Shown: positions 17,337 to 25,330 of the stretch, piece after piece
Layout: every line of letters begins with the position of its first letter
How positions within the stretch are numbered: the first letter of the stretch is position 1
Assembly: GCA_030538315.1 (NCBI GenBank)
Contig: JAUNUF010000007.1
Span: 1-64,000 of the forward strand
Direction of reading: 5' to 3'
Length of the DNA stretch: 64,000 nt
Source of the DNA: Propionibacteriaceae bacterium
GTDB lineage: Bacteria > Actinomycetota > Actinomycetes > Propionibacteriales > Propionibacteriaceae
Translations under genes and position numbers: made by a program
Notes under the pieces: generated by a model
Database searches by the model: none
What the model was told of the DNA's origin: nothing
Seen by the model: the letters and a program-made list of their open reading frames with translations, nothing else

Positions 17337-18358
17337 GAGACGCTCGGCTTGGCCGACACAGCAGACAGTGAGGTTTGGCTGGTCACCAGCGCGCGACCCA
17401 ACTCAGAAGTCACGATCTGCACAGGCACCGCAGCCCCATCAACCTCGACGCAGGCGTCACTGCCAACCGCGCCGAAGAGTGCCTGCGGCGGCACTGCATA
17501 CACATCGACCGGCGTGCCCAACGTCCACGGCACCCGCAACGTGACCGGCTGGCCAGCCTCGACCTGCTGCTTGGCAACCTCAAACTGTGGCGATTCAATC
17601 AACTGCTGGATCAGGGCACGATCGACAATCTGCCCCGACTCATCGACGGGATAGCTGGTTCCCGCGATAGTGATGATCCTTGGGCCGGGCAACCCGTCGG
17701 CGGGGACAGAGGCGAGCTTTGCCATCGGATCCTCCCCCGGCACACTCACCACAGCAGTGTCCGTGCCGATGCTCTGCCCCACCTCCACTTCTACCTCTTC
17801 GATAGCGATCTGCGGTGCAGGAATCCACAACCAGTTCGCCACCGGGATCGTGGCCCACAGCTTCGCGTCCGGGTCATGAACCCCCAGTAATTCTGCCGCC
17901 GCACGCCGCGTGGCGCGGTCCATCATTCCGGTGACTTCCAACTCCTTGCCCAGACGCTGCAGCTCAGTCTGCAAGGCAGCCACGTCAGCTCCCTTGGCGT
18001 CGCTGGGTAGATCCCGCCACAGTGGGACTGACGTCGCCAACGCCACAATGGGCTGCCCGCTGACTTCAGCCACACGCTGGCCCGACGCCAGGGATCCATG
18101 AAGATCGGCCACTGAAGTAATACGGCCTGCCAACGGCGAGGAAAGCATGGACGGCTTCCCCAGCGTCACTTCCAGCGTCAGGTTGCGGACATCATCGAAT
18201 TGCCGCAGCGTCGCCGGCACTGAGGAGGGCCCCTCACTACCCGACAACGACTCAGGCGGGGGCACCTTGAACAGGGCGAAACCGGCACCAAGACCAGCCG
18301 CGAACGTCAACACGCATGCGAACAACACCAACCCGACAACGCGTAACCGCCCAATCAC
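17321..18358 (-). CDS. Membrane-anchored adaptor with peptidoglycan-binding-like segment (cassette 2)
   Basis: A 345-residue protein: one N-terminal membrane helix (residues 7-30), a HlyD/MacA-like body and a weak peptidoglycan-binding_1-like segment (KGADVAALQTELQRLGKELEVTG) at about residues 120-165. It has one buried-looking Cys pair near the C-terminus. The start is GTG. It corresponds in position and layout to the protein at 4051 and should bridge the pump and wall. Confidence 0.75.
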   Translation of the reverse strand: MIGRLRVVGLVLFACVLTFAAGLGAGFALFKVPPPESLSGSEGPSSVPATLRQFDDVRNLTLEVTLGKPSMLSSPLAGRITSVADLHGSLASGQRVAEVSGQPIVALATSVPLWRDLPSDAKGADVAALQTELQRLGKELEVTGMMDRATRRAAAELLGVHDPDAKLWATIPVANWLWIPAPQIAIEEVEVEVGQSIGTDTAVVSVPGEDPMAKLASVPADGLPGPRIITIAGTSYPVDESGQIVDRALIQQLIESPQFEVAKQQVEAGQPVTLRVPWTLGTPVDVYAVPPQALFGAVGSDACVEVDGAAVPVQIVTSELGRALVTSQTSLSAVSAKPSVSCPSS

Positions 18359-18366
18359 CGGCTACC

Positions 18367-18960
18367 TCACTCAGTCGACGGATCAGACTGGCACCGGAAA
18401 AACTCCTCCACGCCCTTCTCCGCATCAACGAATGGGAACACCGTGGCAGGATCCCCATCGGGATCAGCCACGAACTTCTCCATGTCGCGCTCAAAGTCGC
18501 TACCCGAGTACCCCTGATCCACCACACCGCGACGAACTAGACAATCAGCGATCAACACACTCGGATTCACGTTCGACGGATTCATCCGAACGCCCAAATA
18601 CAGCGATTGGAGCAAAGCGAAATCCGTTGATGCGTCGCACTCCTGACGAGCAGTGTTGATTTGGTCGGCGGTGTAGCCCTCATCTGGAATCGAGCTGCCC
18701 CCGTTCGCATCAAACGTCGCGCCAGGGAAGCCCGCATCCGCCAAACACTGAACGAACCGGCCCTGAGCCTCCTGATACTCCGACTCTGAAATCTCGTCGT
18801 CAGCCAAGGCCGCCCTTGCGAAATCCGATGTGGCATCCGCGCGGGCCTGCTCAAACTCAGCACTCCAGCCAGAACCAGTCGGCTGCGGCTCACCAGAGGA
18901 ACCGCAGCCAACCAGCGCTAGCAGTAAGACGGCGAAGGCCACCTTCCCAACACGAGTCAT
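18367..18960 (-). CDS. Cysteine-containing lipoprotein (cassette 2)
   Basis: A 197-residue lipoprotein with lipobox ALVGC at residue 19 and a Gly/Ser linker. The soluble domain has spaced Cys motifs (QCLADAGFPG, QECDAS, DCLVRRGV, FRCQSD) and acidic character. It follows the small secreted gene by a few bases, as the equivalent does in cassette 1. Function unknown; an immunity-type or chaperone lipoprotein for the secreted product is a contextual guess. Confidence 0.7.
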   Translation of the reverse strand: MTRVGKVAFAVLLLALVGCGSSGEPQPTGSGWSAEFEQARADATSDFARAALADDEISESEYQEAQGRFVQCLADAGFPGATFDANGGSSIPDEGYTADQINTARQECDASTDFALLQSLYLGVRMNPSNVNPSVLIADCLVRRGVVDQGYSGSDFERDMEKFVADPDGDPATVFPFVDAEKGVEEFFRCQSDPSTE

Positions 18961-18963
18961 AAC

Positions 18964-19269
18964 TCAGCTGATAGTGATTACGAAAGGCCCCGCCATGACG
19001 TAGGCGTTGTTGTAGACGCCCGAGTAGCTCGTGAAACCAGCTGGCGTGGAGGGGCTGTTCTTCCACTGGGAATAGCCGGAGTTGAAGTAGATCTGCGCGT
19101 TGGCATAGTGAGCCTTGACGCCGGAACTCGTAGAGCAATAGGAGTAGAACCCCCTGTTGCTCGAGTACTTACCAGCACTGCACCCCGTCTGGGCATGGGC
19201 TACAGGAGCAGCGACGGTAGGTAAGGCCAGCGCCAGTGCTGTGCCGATAACAACGGCGAGTTTCTTCAT
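18964..19269 (-). CDS. Small secreted protein, first gene of cassette 2 (bacteriocin-like)
   Basis: A 101-residue precursor with a textbook Sec signal (MKKLAVVIGTALALALPTVA, cleavage near AHA) and a mature part of about 75 residues rich in Tyr, Ser, Gly and Asn with two cysteines, seemingly all beta (the YSSNRGFYSYCSTSSGVKAH type of composition). AAGGAGGT precedes the ATG. In size, composition and position before lipoprotein and ABC transporter genes it resembles lactococcin 972-type bacteriocins, but no diagnostic motif is shared, so the label is an inference. Confidence 0.62.
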   Translation of the reverse strand: MKKLAVVIGTALALALPTVAAPVAHAQTGCSAGKYSSNRGFYSYCSTSSGVKAHYANAQIYFNSGYSQWKNSPSTPAGFTSYSGVYNNAYVMAGPFVITIS

Positions 19270-19456
19270 GAATAGACCTCCTTGTCTACGCGCGACAGAT
19301 CATCTTCCGCGCATCATTGACCCTAGCAGCGTTCCGCCAGAGGCGGGGGGGTTGCGGCTGTCGAAGCAACCAAACCGAACGCATGGGCACCAAGCCTCAC
19401 TCTTAGACGCTGGGACTCTGCGCGCGTCTAGGCATGGCCTGTCCACACCGACCCAC

Positions 19457-19827
19457 ACCGCCGGCTACACCGACCCCACACATGGCCCTAGAGGACCCGC
19501 CCCCGCCCAGCGGGGACAACGCCACGCCTCACGGCGTGACCCCAGACACTTACGCGTCAACCCATTTCTTCCCTCCTGGCGACTCCCATCATGTTCGTCC
19601 GCGAGAACGCCGCCACCCCCGCCCGCTACGCGGCCCCTACCGGTCCTCACGAATCCGACGACGCGCTCGCAAGCTCGCTGACCTCGCCGCCGGATTCCCT
19701 CCGGTCCCCGGGCTACGGGGGCCGGACACCAACCCCGCTCCCGAACCAGATTCCCGATCGCCCAGAAGGGCAAAAACAAAGGCGGGCACCCGACCAGCCA
19801 CCACTACCACCACTAGGAGCACTCACC
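19457..19827 (+). repeat. Duplicated leader region, copy A (upstream of the ArdC-like gene)
   Basis: About 370 bases that recur as copy B at 20780-21138 with long identical blocks, including CGGCCCCTACCGGTCCTCAC, TCCCTCCGGTCCCCGGGCTA and GGGCAAAAACAAAGGCGGGC. Both copies end at a ribosome binding site (CTAGGAG) and a start codon. Stem CACGCC/GGCGTG at 19523-19538 is kept in copy B although the loop differs. A CCGGTCCCC/GGGGGCCGG stem is at 19701-19725. An open frame from 19591 reads through it into the ArdC-like gene, but conservation upstream of a different protein in copy B argues that it is non-coding. Confidence 0.75.
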
Positions 19828-20706
19828 ATGACGAAGCGAATCAAGTCGAAGAAGACCACTGAGCAGCACCGTGCCGAGGCGCAAGCGCTCCAGGAGTCGA
19901 TCGCGAGCCAGGTGGAGAACCTCCGCAACTCGGAGCAGTGGCAGCGCTACCTAGATTTTGCCCGCAGTTTCCACGCCTACAGCGTCAACAACGTCCTCCT
20001 CATTCTGAGCCAGTGCCCCCACGCCACGATGGTCGCCGGGTTCCGTCAATGGCAAGCCAAGAACCGCCAAGTCCGTAAGGGAGAGAAGGCGTTGAAGATC
20101 TTCGGGTTTGCTCAACGCAAGGTCGACGCTGACGAGCAGACCCAAGATGCCGAGGAGCCACAGAAGGTCACCTACTTTCCCAAGCTCAGCGTCTTCGACA
20201 TCTCCCAGACCGACATTATCGACCCCACCATCGAAGATGCATCCAGCCCCGCGCAGCGACTGACTGGAGACGACGAGTTGGGCATCTGCGAAGCCGTCGC
20301 ACAGTGGCTCAGGGCCCAAGGGTGGGCCTTCAGCCGCCAGTCCATTCCGGGCGAGACCAACGGCTACACGACCATGGACGGCAGCAGGCGCGTTGTAGTC
20401 GAGGAACGGCTGTCCGAGGCGCAGACCGCCAAGACTGCCTTGCACGAGGCGGCACACGTCATCCTGCACAGCGATGATGCCCCGGGCGAATATGTGGAGC
20501 ATCGCGGACTGAAGGAAACCGAGGCGGAATCGGTGGCCTACGTCGTCGCCGGGCTTCTCGGACTCGATACCACCGGCTACAGCATCGGCTACGTCGCTGG
20601 GTGGTCGGCCGGTGACGCCGAGCTGATTAAGTCCACCGCGGGCCGCGTGCTACGTGCCAGCCACATTCTGATCGAGGCCCTCACCGAATCTGGGCCGCAA
20701 GAGTAA
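19828..20706 (+). CDS. ArdC-like antirestriction protein with Zn-peptidase domain
   Basis: A 292-residue protein. The N-terminal half matches the ArdC/DUF1738-type single-stranded-DNA-binding domain (SVNNVLLILSQCPHATMVAGFRQWQ, then RKGEKALKIFGF). The C-terminal half is an ImmA/IrrE-like metalloprotease with HEAAH at residues 206-210 and a downstream ETEAESVAYVVA helix supplying the third ligand. ArdC proteins protect incoming conjugated DNA in the recipient. ATG 19828 is chosen over upstream in-frame starts because AGGAG precedes it and homology begins here. The duplicated leader lies immediately upstream. Confidence 0.85.
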   Translation: MTKRIKSKKTTEQHRAEAQALQESIASQVENLRNSEQWQRYLDFARSFHAYSVNNVLLILSQCPHATMVAGFRQWQAKNRQVRKGEKALKIFGFAQRKVDADEQTQDAEEPQKVTYFPKLSVFDISQTDIIDPTIEDASSPAQRLTGDDELGICEAVAQWLRAQGWAFSRQSIPGETNGYTTMDGSRRVVVEERLSEAQTAKTALHEAAHVILHSDDAPGEYVEHRGLKETEAESVAYVVAGLLGLDTTGYSIGYVAGWSAGDAELIKSTAGRVLRASHILIEALTESGPQE

Positions 20707-20717
20707 TCCCCACTTCT

Positions 20718-20766
20718 TGGTGGATCCCCATGCGGGATCCACCAGCGAGGGGAACCATCCCCTCGC
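20718..20766. terminator. Two back-to-back perfect hairpins
   Basis: Stem TGGTGGATCCC/GGGATCCACCA (11 bp, 5-base loop, 20718-20744) is followed without a gap by GCGAGGGGA/TCCCCTCGC (9 bp, 4-base loop, 20745-20766). They begin 11 bases after the ArdC-like stop. The pair may terminate transcription; equally it could fold on single-stranded DNA during transfer, since leader copy B follows directly. Confidence 0.6.
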
Positions 20767-20779
20767 GCACCCCAACCAA

Positions 20780-21138
20780 ACCGACGGCTACGCCGACCCA
20801 CCACCTGGCCCCAGAGGCCGGCCCCCGCACACGGAGGCAACGACACGCCCAAAGGGCGTGACCCAAACACTTCATGTTGTTGCTCCTTCTGGCGATCCCA
20901 TCATGACCGGCCGTGCAGAACCCGCAACCCCCGCCGCTACACGGCCCCTACCGGTCCTCACGAATCCACCGACGCGCTCGCAAGCTCGCTCAAATCGCCG
21001 CAGATTCCCTCCGGTCCCCGGGCTACGGAGGGTTGCCGAACCTGCACTCAAACCGGTCCAAATTCCCATCGCCCAAAAGGGCAAAAACAAAGGCGGGCAC
21101 CCGACCAGCCACCACCACCACGACTAGGAGCCCTCACC
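20780..21138 (+). repeat. Duplicated leader region, copy B
   Basis: The second copy of the leader at 19457-19827, about 359 bases, ending at the GTG start of the gene at 21139. The stem CACGCCC/GGGCGTG (20844-20860) is one pair longer than in copy A, with loop AAA in place of TCAC. The A-rich GGGCAAAAACAAAGGCGGG block and the CCACCACCAC run before the ribosome binding site are shared. The large stem of copy A at 19701 is weakened here. Confidence 0.75.
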
Positions 21139-21732
21139 GTGTTGGATCAAGATTGCCTCTTCGACATTGATCAACTCCAGCGCGACGAGGTCGCCGCCAC
21201 ACCGTGGCACGGAGCGCCCCTGACCTACACGACCGACTACTACAGCGTCGCGGAACTGGAGGCAGCGTGGGACCGATACATCGCCCAGCATGGCCGCTTC
21301 GGCTGCTCACCCCGCAGCCACATGTGGCACTCGTGGCCCTTCGAAGGCAAGAACCTCACCCTGCCCAACGGCCACGCCCTGGTCTGTCTGTCAGCTGACA
21401 CCCGATGCACCGAGGACGATCACGACCACAGCCGAAACCCGCTACCCGGCAAGCTGATGTACCAAGCTATCTGCGAGCCCTGCCGCTGGCACTACATCGG
21501 CAGCGAATCCGAGGTTGTACTCGCTTGGCACGACCACGCTATGCCCGGCTGGCGAGATCTGCCCGTCGTGCCCGTCGAGACCAAGAACATCCGCGCGTGG
21601 GCTGAAGCCAACTATCCCAGCCAGTGGCAGATGCACGGCGCACCCATCATCACCACCCGCGGCGAGCACGCTAACCGAGCCGTGCCCGGTGGTAGCCCCT
21701 TCGGCGGATACGACATCGCCGAACCCCGGTAA
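21139..21732 (+). CDS. Conserved element protein of unknown function (DUF6349-like)
   Basis: A 197-residue soluble protein beginning with GTG 21139 after CTAGGAG. It has paired cysteines (FGCSPRSHMWHSWPF; CLSADTRC; CEPCRWHY) that could bind zinc, and several conserved-looking Trp/His residues. I recall similar proteins next to ArdC and ParA genes on actinobacterial plasmids and integrative elements (DUF6349), but this is from memory. It shares a duplicated leader with the ArdC-like gene, implying common control and perhaps a role early after transfer. Confidence 0.6.
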   Translation: MLDQDCLFDIDQLQRDEVAATPWHGAPLTYTTDYYSVAELEAAWDRYIAQHGRFGCSPRSHMWHSWPFEGKNLTLPNGHALVCLSADTRCTEDDHDHSRNPLPGKLMYQAICEPCRWHYIGSESEVVLAWHDHAMPGWRDLPVVPVETKNIRAWAEANYPSQWQMHGAPIITTRGEHANRAVPGGSPFGGYDIAEPR

Positions 21733-21755
21733 CCCACCAAGAAGGGAACAGCACC

Positions 21756-22047
21756 ATGAGCGATTCCAGCAAGAGCAGCACGAAGGTCTACTGGGCCATC
21801 GGACACCGACGGCCCGGCAGCCAATGGGTCACCGTCTTTGGTGCCGCGCTCAATCACGCCACCCCCGCCGTTGACCCACCGGCCCCGACCAGCGGCGCCA
21901 ATCTCTACAGCTCGCAGGGCAAGGCCCAAGCGGCCCATGACGCACTAACACACCCTGCCCGCCGAACACGACTACCTCGAAGCCATCCACACCGCCACAC
22001 AAATGTCAGCGGCCGATGTGACACTGGCACCGGCCAACACCGACTAG
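21756..22047 (+). pseudogene. Frameshifted small gene
   Basis: ATG 21756 follows GAAGGGA and opens a frame for about 67 residues (MSDSSKSSTKVYWAIGHRR onward to AHDALTH). It then loses sense near 21955, where the sequence ACACACCCTGCCCGCC occurs. Reading one base later gives a natural continuation (LPAEHDYLEAIHTATQMSAA) ending at TAG 22045-22047. One base added or lost would restore a 96-residue protein. It may be a decayed gene, a programmed shift or a sequencing error. No family recognised. Confidence 0.6.
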
Positions 22048-22171
22048 AAGATGACGATGGAACCCATTGCCCCAGCGCCGAACACCTAAGCATTCGCAAC
22101 ACACCCACCACTAACCCCACTATCCCCGCTTTGTCCACTAGCTTCACTAGCACCGCTACAAGGAGTGCCAC

Positions 22172-22927
22172 ATGACGATCTACACCGTCGCCCTGTCCAA
22201 GGGCGGCAGCACGAAGACCACCACAGCCGCAGACCTGGTCAGCGCCCTAGCCGACCGCGGCCGCAAGGTGCTGGCCATCGACCTCGACCAGCAAGGCAAC
22301 CTCTCCACCCGCTTGGGCCTAACAGACCAATCACCAGTCGACTCGGTCGCCTCAGACGTCCTCCTCGGCACCGCAACCGCCGAACAAGCAGCAGTCCCAG
22401 CACCCAGCGTCGAGGGCGCCTGGGTCCTGGCAGGCACACACGACCTCGCAGAACTCGACCAGCGCCCCGAAGTGATCACCGCGCTACGCGACTACCTGCC
22501 AGAACTCATGGACTGGGATGACGTGGTCATCGACACCCCTCCTGCGCTCGGGCTGGTCACGCTGGCTGCGCTCGCCGCCGCTGACCAGATCATCGCAGCC
22601 GTTGCCTGCGAAACCGAGGCCTACGACCAGCTCACCCGCCTGCAAGACGTCATCAGCGTGCGAGTCGCGCCGCGCCTGCGCAGGGGACAGGCGATCCACT
22701 GGATCGTCCCGACCCGCCACGACCCCCGCAGACTCCTGGACCGAGACGTCGTCGAGCAGCTCCTCGAACAATGGCCCGGGCGAGTAACCTCCCCAATCCG
22801 CGAGGCCGTCGCAGCACGCGACGCCTACACCGCTGGCCTGCCCGTCAGCCGCTACGCGCCCACCTCCGGCATCGCGGCCGACTACCGCGCCGCGCTGGCC
22901 ACCATCATCGACGCCCAGGAGGCCTAA
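22172..22927 (+). CDS. parA: ParA-type partition ATPase
   Basis: A 251-residue MinD/ParA-family ATPase. The deviant Walker A is SKGGSTKTTTA (residues 9-19; signature Lys10 and Lys15 present, the usual V-G replaced by S-T), followed by LAIDLDQQGNLS and DDVVIDTPPALG. AAGGAG precedes ATG 22172. It lies 4 bases before a small DNA-binding-type gene, the usual parAB order, and should segregate a circular form of the element. Confidence 0.9.
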   Translation: MTIYTVALSKGGSTKTTTAADLVSALADRGRKVLAIDLDQQGNLSTRLGLTDQSPVDSVASDVLLGTATAEQAAVPAPSVEGAWVLAGTHDLAELDQRPEVITALRDYLPELMDWDDVVIDTPPALGLVTLAALAAADQIIAAVACETEAYDQLTRLQDVISVRVAPRLRRGQAIHWIVPTRHDPRRLLDRDVVEQLLEQWPGRVTSPIREAVAARDAYTAGLPVSRYAPTSGIAADYRAALATIIDAQEA

Positions 22928-22930
22928 GGC

Positions 22931-23443
22931 ATGACCAGCCAGCCACGCCGCAAATCACTTGCAGACCGCAACCGGGAAGCGATCCAGCGTGACCCCATCG
23001 AGCACACCCCTCCTATTAGGCCCGAACGCCGCGCCCGGACCACCACGACCGACACCACCAGAGTCAGCGTGTCCATGAGCCCCGACGAGTTCACCGGCGT
23101 CAAGGCCGCGTTCATCGCTGACTGGCAGCACGCGCGACAGCACGACACGTTCCCCGCCTGGATCTCGGCCGCGCTCGAACACCACGCGATCCTCAGCCCC
23201 ACACAGCGTTCCGCCCTCGCCGGCGATGGACCCAAGGGCAAGAGCCCCCGGTCCTTCGTCATCCCCAACATCGTGGGAGACCAGATCAGAGACGCTCTCG
23301 CCGCAGACGCACGCCACGGCGCCTTCCTCACCATGAGCGCTTGGTGTCACAACGCGCTCATGGCAGGCGTGGCGACCGCCCGCGGCAAGAACGACGGCGT
23401 GCTCCCCACGCCACCATCACGGCTGCCGATTCGACTAGCCTGA
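22931..23443 (+). CDS. ParB-like centromere-binding partner
   Basis: A 170-residue basic protein directly after parA. It has a disordered N-terminus and a central segment RVSVSMSPDEFTGVKAAFIADWQHA with the beta-strand plus helices expected of ribbon-helix-helix partition proteins. It lacks ParB CTPase motifs. Assigned as the partition adaptor by position and size. A bidirectional terminator follows at 23561. No parS-like array was identified. Confidence 0.6.
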   Translation: MTSQPRRKSLADRNREAIQRDPIEHTPPIRPERRARTTTTDTTRVSVSMSPDEFTGVKAAFIADWQHARQHDTFPAWISAALEHHAILSPTQRSALAGDGPKGKSPRSFVIPNIVGDQIRDALAADARHGAFLTMSAWCHNALMAGVATARGKNDGVLPTPPSRLPIRLA

Positions 23444-23560
23444 CGAGCCGACTGCGGTGAGGTCGAGGCTTCGACGATGCTGCACCCGGTGCACGACCAG
23501 GGGGAAAGCACTCGCCCACAGTCGGACAGGCAGCGGCGAGAGCTACAGTTTCCATCGACA

Positions 23561-23601
23561 TGACTTGATCCCCGCGCCCATGGGGCACGGGGATCAAGTC
23601 A
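23561..23601. terminator. Bidirectional terminator
   Basis: TGACTTGATCCCCG (23561-23574) pairs perfectly with CGGGGATCAAGTCA (23588-23601): 14 bp with a 13-base loop, between the convergent par operon and the gene ending at 23622. TTT a few bases on helps rightward termination. Confidence 0.8.
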
Positions 23602-23621
23602 TTCGCCTTTCGCAGTACCGC

Positions 23622-24275
23622 TTATGAGAACAAAGGGGTTGGGCGGAGCGTGCTGGTCAGGATGTCGTAGCTTCTTGATGCTTCCAGTGGGACTGCAACA
23701 GAGGATCCTTTGACGAGCAAGGACATGGTGCCCTTCACGATGATCTTGGCAGTCCTCTTTGACTGGTTGACGGTATAGCGGGAGTGAACATGATTCCACT
23801 GCCCGACGGAGATCCCCGTGCCGTAGGAGTTTCCATTGAACCTCAAGCTAACAAGACGTGAATTCCGCACATCTGATGTGAAGTCCTGATTGATCCACAG
23901 GAACCCGAAAGCGAACGGCATATACATGCTCAGAGTTTGCCTCTGCACGGCATTTGGCGTCGAAACGCTCCTCACCTGAAGATCCTCGTCACGCTGCTGG
24001 CTAGCCATCTTGCCAGTCGCAACAGGCTCAACTCCCTCAAGAAGGTGTGCCGCAATGTCCTCAGCACTCATTCCGCTGTTGAGTAGAGAGTCTGACAACT
24101 CAACCTGAGGTAACCCGACCCGGACACTCTCTCCAGCGGCTTGTCCCAACTGCTGTTGGAGAGACACTGCGACCTGAGACTCCATAGGCTCATTCGCACT
24201 TGCGGTCGTCGGCAGTACCGCTACCAACAGCGTCAGGAGCACGCTGAGGCTAAAGACCTTCCTTAGAATCGACAT
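23622..24275 (-). CDS. Secreted protein of unknown function
   Basis: A 217-residue protein with a Sec signal (MSILRKVFSLSVLLTLLVAV, cleavage near TASA), a helical Gln/Glu-rich first half and a beta-rich second half (YGTGISVGQWNHVHSRYTVN; KGTMSLLVKG). No cysteines in the mature part. Last gene of the minus-strand operon that begins with the bacteriocin-like precursor at 25894. No family recognised; a secreted accessory or second effector is possible. Confidence 0.6.
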   Translation of the reverse strand: MSILRKVFSLSVLLTLLVAVLPTTASANEPMESQVAVSLQQQLGQAAGESVRVGLPQVELSDSLLNSGMSAEDIAAHLLEGVEPVATGKMASQQRDEDLQVRSVSTPNAVQRQTLSMYMPFAFGFLWINQDFTSDVRNSRLVSLRFNGNSYGTGISVGQWNHVHSRYTVNQSKRTAKIIVKGTMSLLVKGSSVAVPLEASRSYDILTSTLRPTPLFS

Positions 24276-24292
24276 GCTGTTGTTCTTCCTTC

Positions 24293-24607
24293 CTAGATGA
24301 GTTTGAGGAGCGCTGTAGCCACGACGTAGCCCAACAAGACGCTTATGACGACCGCGGTGTTATACCCCGCTGCGCTGGCCTGTCGAAGGGTCTTCCCGAT
24401 CTGCACGAGTGCCAGCGATGCGAGGAGCAAGCTTGCATGGAGGAGCAGTTCCGGTATGCCCCACGCTTGGGACGCGATCTCCGTCAAGGAGCCTGCGCGC
24501 GTCCTCGTAATCACCGGCATCAGCAACAGGAGCGCGGCGACAGCAACGAGGCGCTGCTTCCACTCGGCCTGTTGCCGATTCTCGGCTTTCTTCGTAGTGC
24601 TCGTCAT
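24293..24607 (-). CDS. Small membrane protein
   Basis: A 104-residue protein from ATG 24607 (GAGG upstream): basic N-terminus and three hydrophobic segments (LVAVAALLLLMPVI, LLLHASLLLASLALV, VISVLLGYVVATALL). The open frame extends to 24781 but the start with a binding site is at 24607. One of three consecutive small membrane proteins below the bacteriocin-like gene; immunity function is inferred from context. Confidence 0.6.
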   Translation of the reverse strand: MTSTTKKAENRQQAEWKQRLVAVAALLLLMPVITRTRAGSLTEIASQAWGIPELLLHASLLLASLALVQIGKTLRQASAAGYNTAVVISVLLGYVVATALLKLI

Positions 24608-24710
24608 TGTCTTAACCTCTCGAATAGGTCGCCTCTTGGGTCCCATGCAGCCAAGTGGGGGATGTCTTGTCGTCACGCGACCCCCGCTGTGCACGGGTGG
24701 CAGAGTGGCC

Positions 24711-24971
24711 CTATTTGATAACGCCATGTTTGCGCCATTTGGTTTGCATATAGCGGTTGAACCAGAGCAGGAGTGCGGCACCGAGGTAGGTGCCTGCGGC
24801 GATCACGACAGCCACGAGGACCTTGAGCAATGTGGTGGGTGCGGACTGGATTGTGTTCCATCCGCCCCATAGCGCCAAGGGAATGCCCAGGGGCATGAGG
24901 ATCAGGGCCATGAGCCAGGGGTTGGGTGTGATGGGGCGAGTCTGCCTCGCGTGGGGTTCTGCACTGGTCAT
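24711..24971 (-). CDS. Small two-helix membrane protein
   Basis: An 86-residue protein starting at ATG 24971, which overlaps the stop of the preceding gene (ATGA). Two hydrophobic helices (LMALILMPLGIPLALWGGW and LLKVLVAVVIAAGTYLGAALLLW) and a basic C-terminal tail (NRYMQTKWRKHGVIK). No family recognised; possible immunity or export helper. Confidence 0.6.
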   Translation of the reverse strand: MTSAEPHARQTRPITPNPWLMALILMPLGIPLALWGGWNTIQSAPTTLLKVLVAVVIAAGTYLGAALLLWFNRYMQTKWRKHGVIK

Positions 24972-25324
24972 GGGTTGTCTCCGATGGTCGGGGCTTGGGC
25001 GGGACGGTGGATCCACTTGCGTGCGACCGTGCCTGCCAGCGTCGACACCAGTGCCATCCCCAGCAAATGCGGAAGGTGCGGATGGCCGATCATGGGCAGT
25101 ACGACAGCGGCAGCCACAGCGCTTGAAGTGATCAGGTGATAAGTCAGGGTTTGTTCAGCCTTCGGACGATGTTGGTAGAGGGTTACTGCCACCGCTATCA
25201 ATAGGAGGAGGACTCCTATTCCGGCTACCCGCCACGCGGGTAGCCACCCCAGCACTGCTACCAAGACTCCAACGAGGATGGGGATCACCATCCTGGCGGC
25301 CACTATTGCGATGATCTGTTTCAT
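24968..25324 (-). CDS. Small four-helix membrane protein
   Basis: A 118-residue protein with four hydrophobic segments (residues about 5-25, 30-48, 64-82, 86-101). It begins 6 bases after the stop of the bacteriocin-like gene and is coupled to the next gene by ATGA. Position directly after the precursor gene is where immunity proteins usually sit; the function is otherwise unknown. Confidence 0.6.
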   Translation of the reverse strand: MKQIIAIVAARMVIPILVGVLVAVLGWLPAWRVAGIGVLLLLIAVAVTLYQHRPKAEQTLTYHLITSSAVAAAVVLPMIGHPHLPHLLGMALVSTLAGTVARKWIHRPAQAPTIGDNP

Positions 25325-25330
25325 CGGCGG

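Noticed and set aside
18964..19269. Firm assignment as lactococcin 972
   Set aside because: Size, signal and gene context fit, but I cannot point to a shared sequence motif.
19591..19827. N-terminal extension of the ArdC-like protein from an upstream start
   Set aside because: AGGAG precedes ATG 19828 and the upstream DNA is duplicated before an unrelated gene, so it is a leader.
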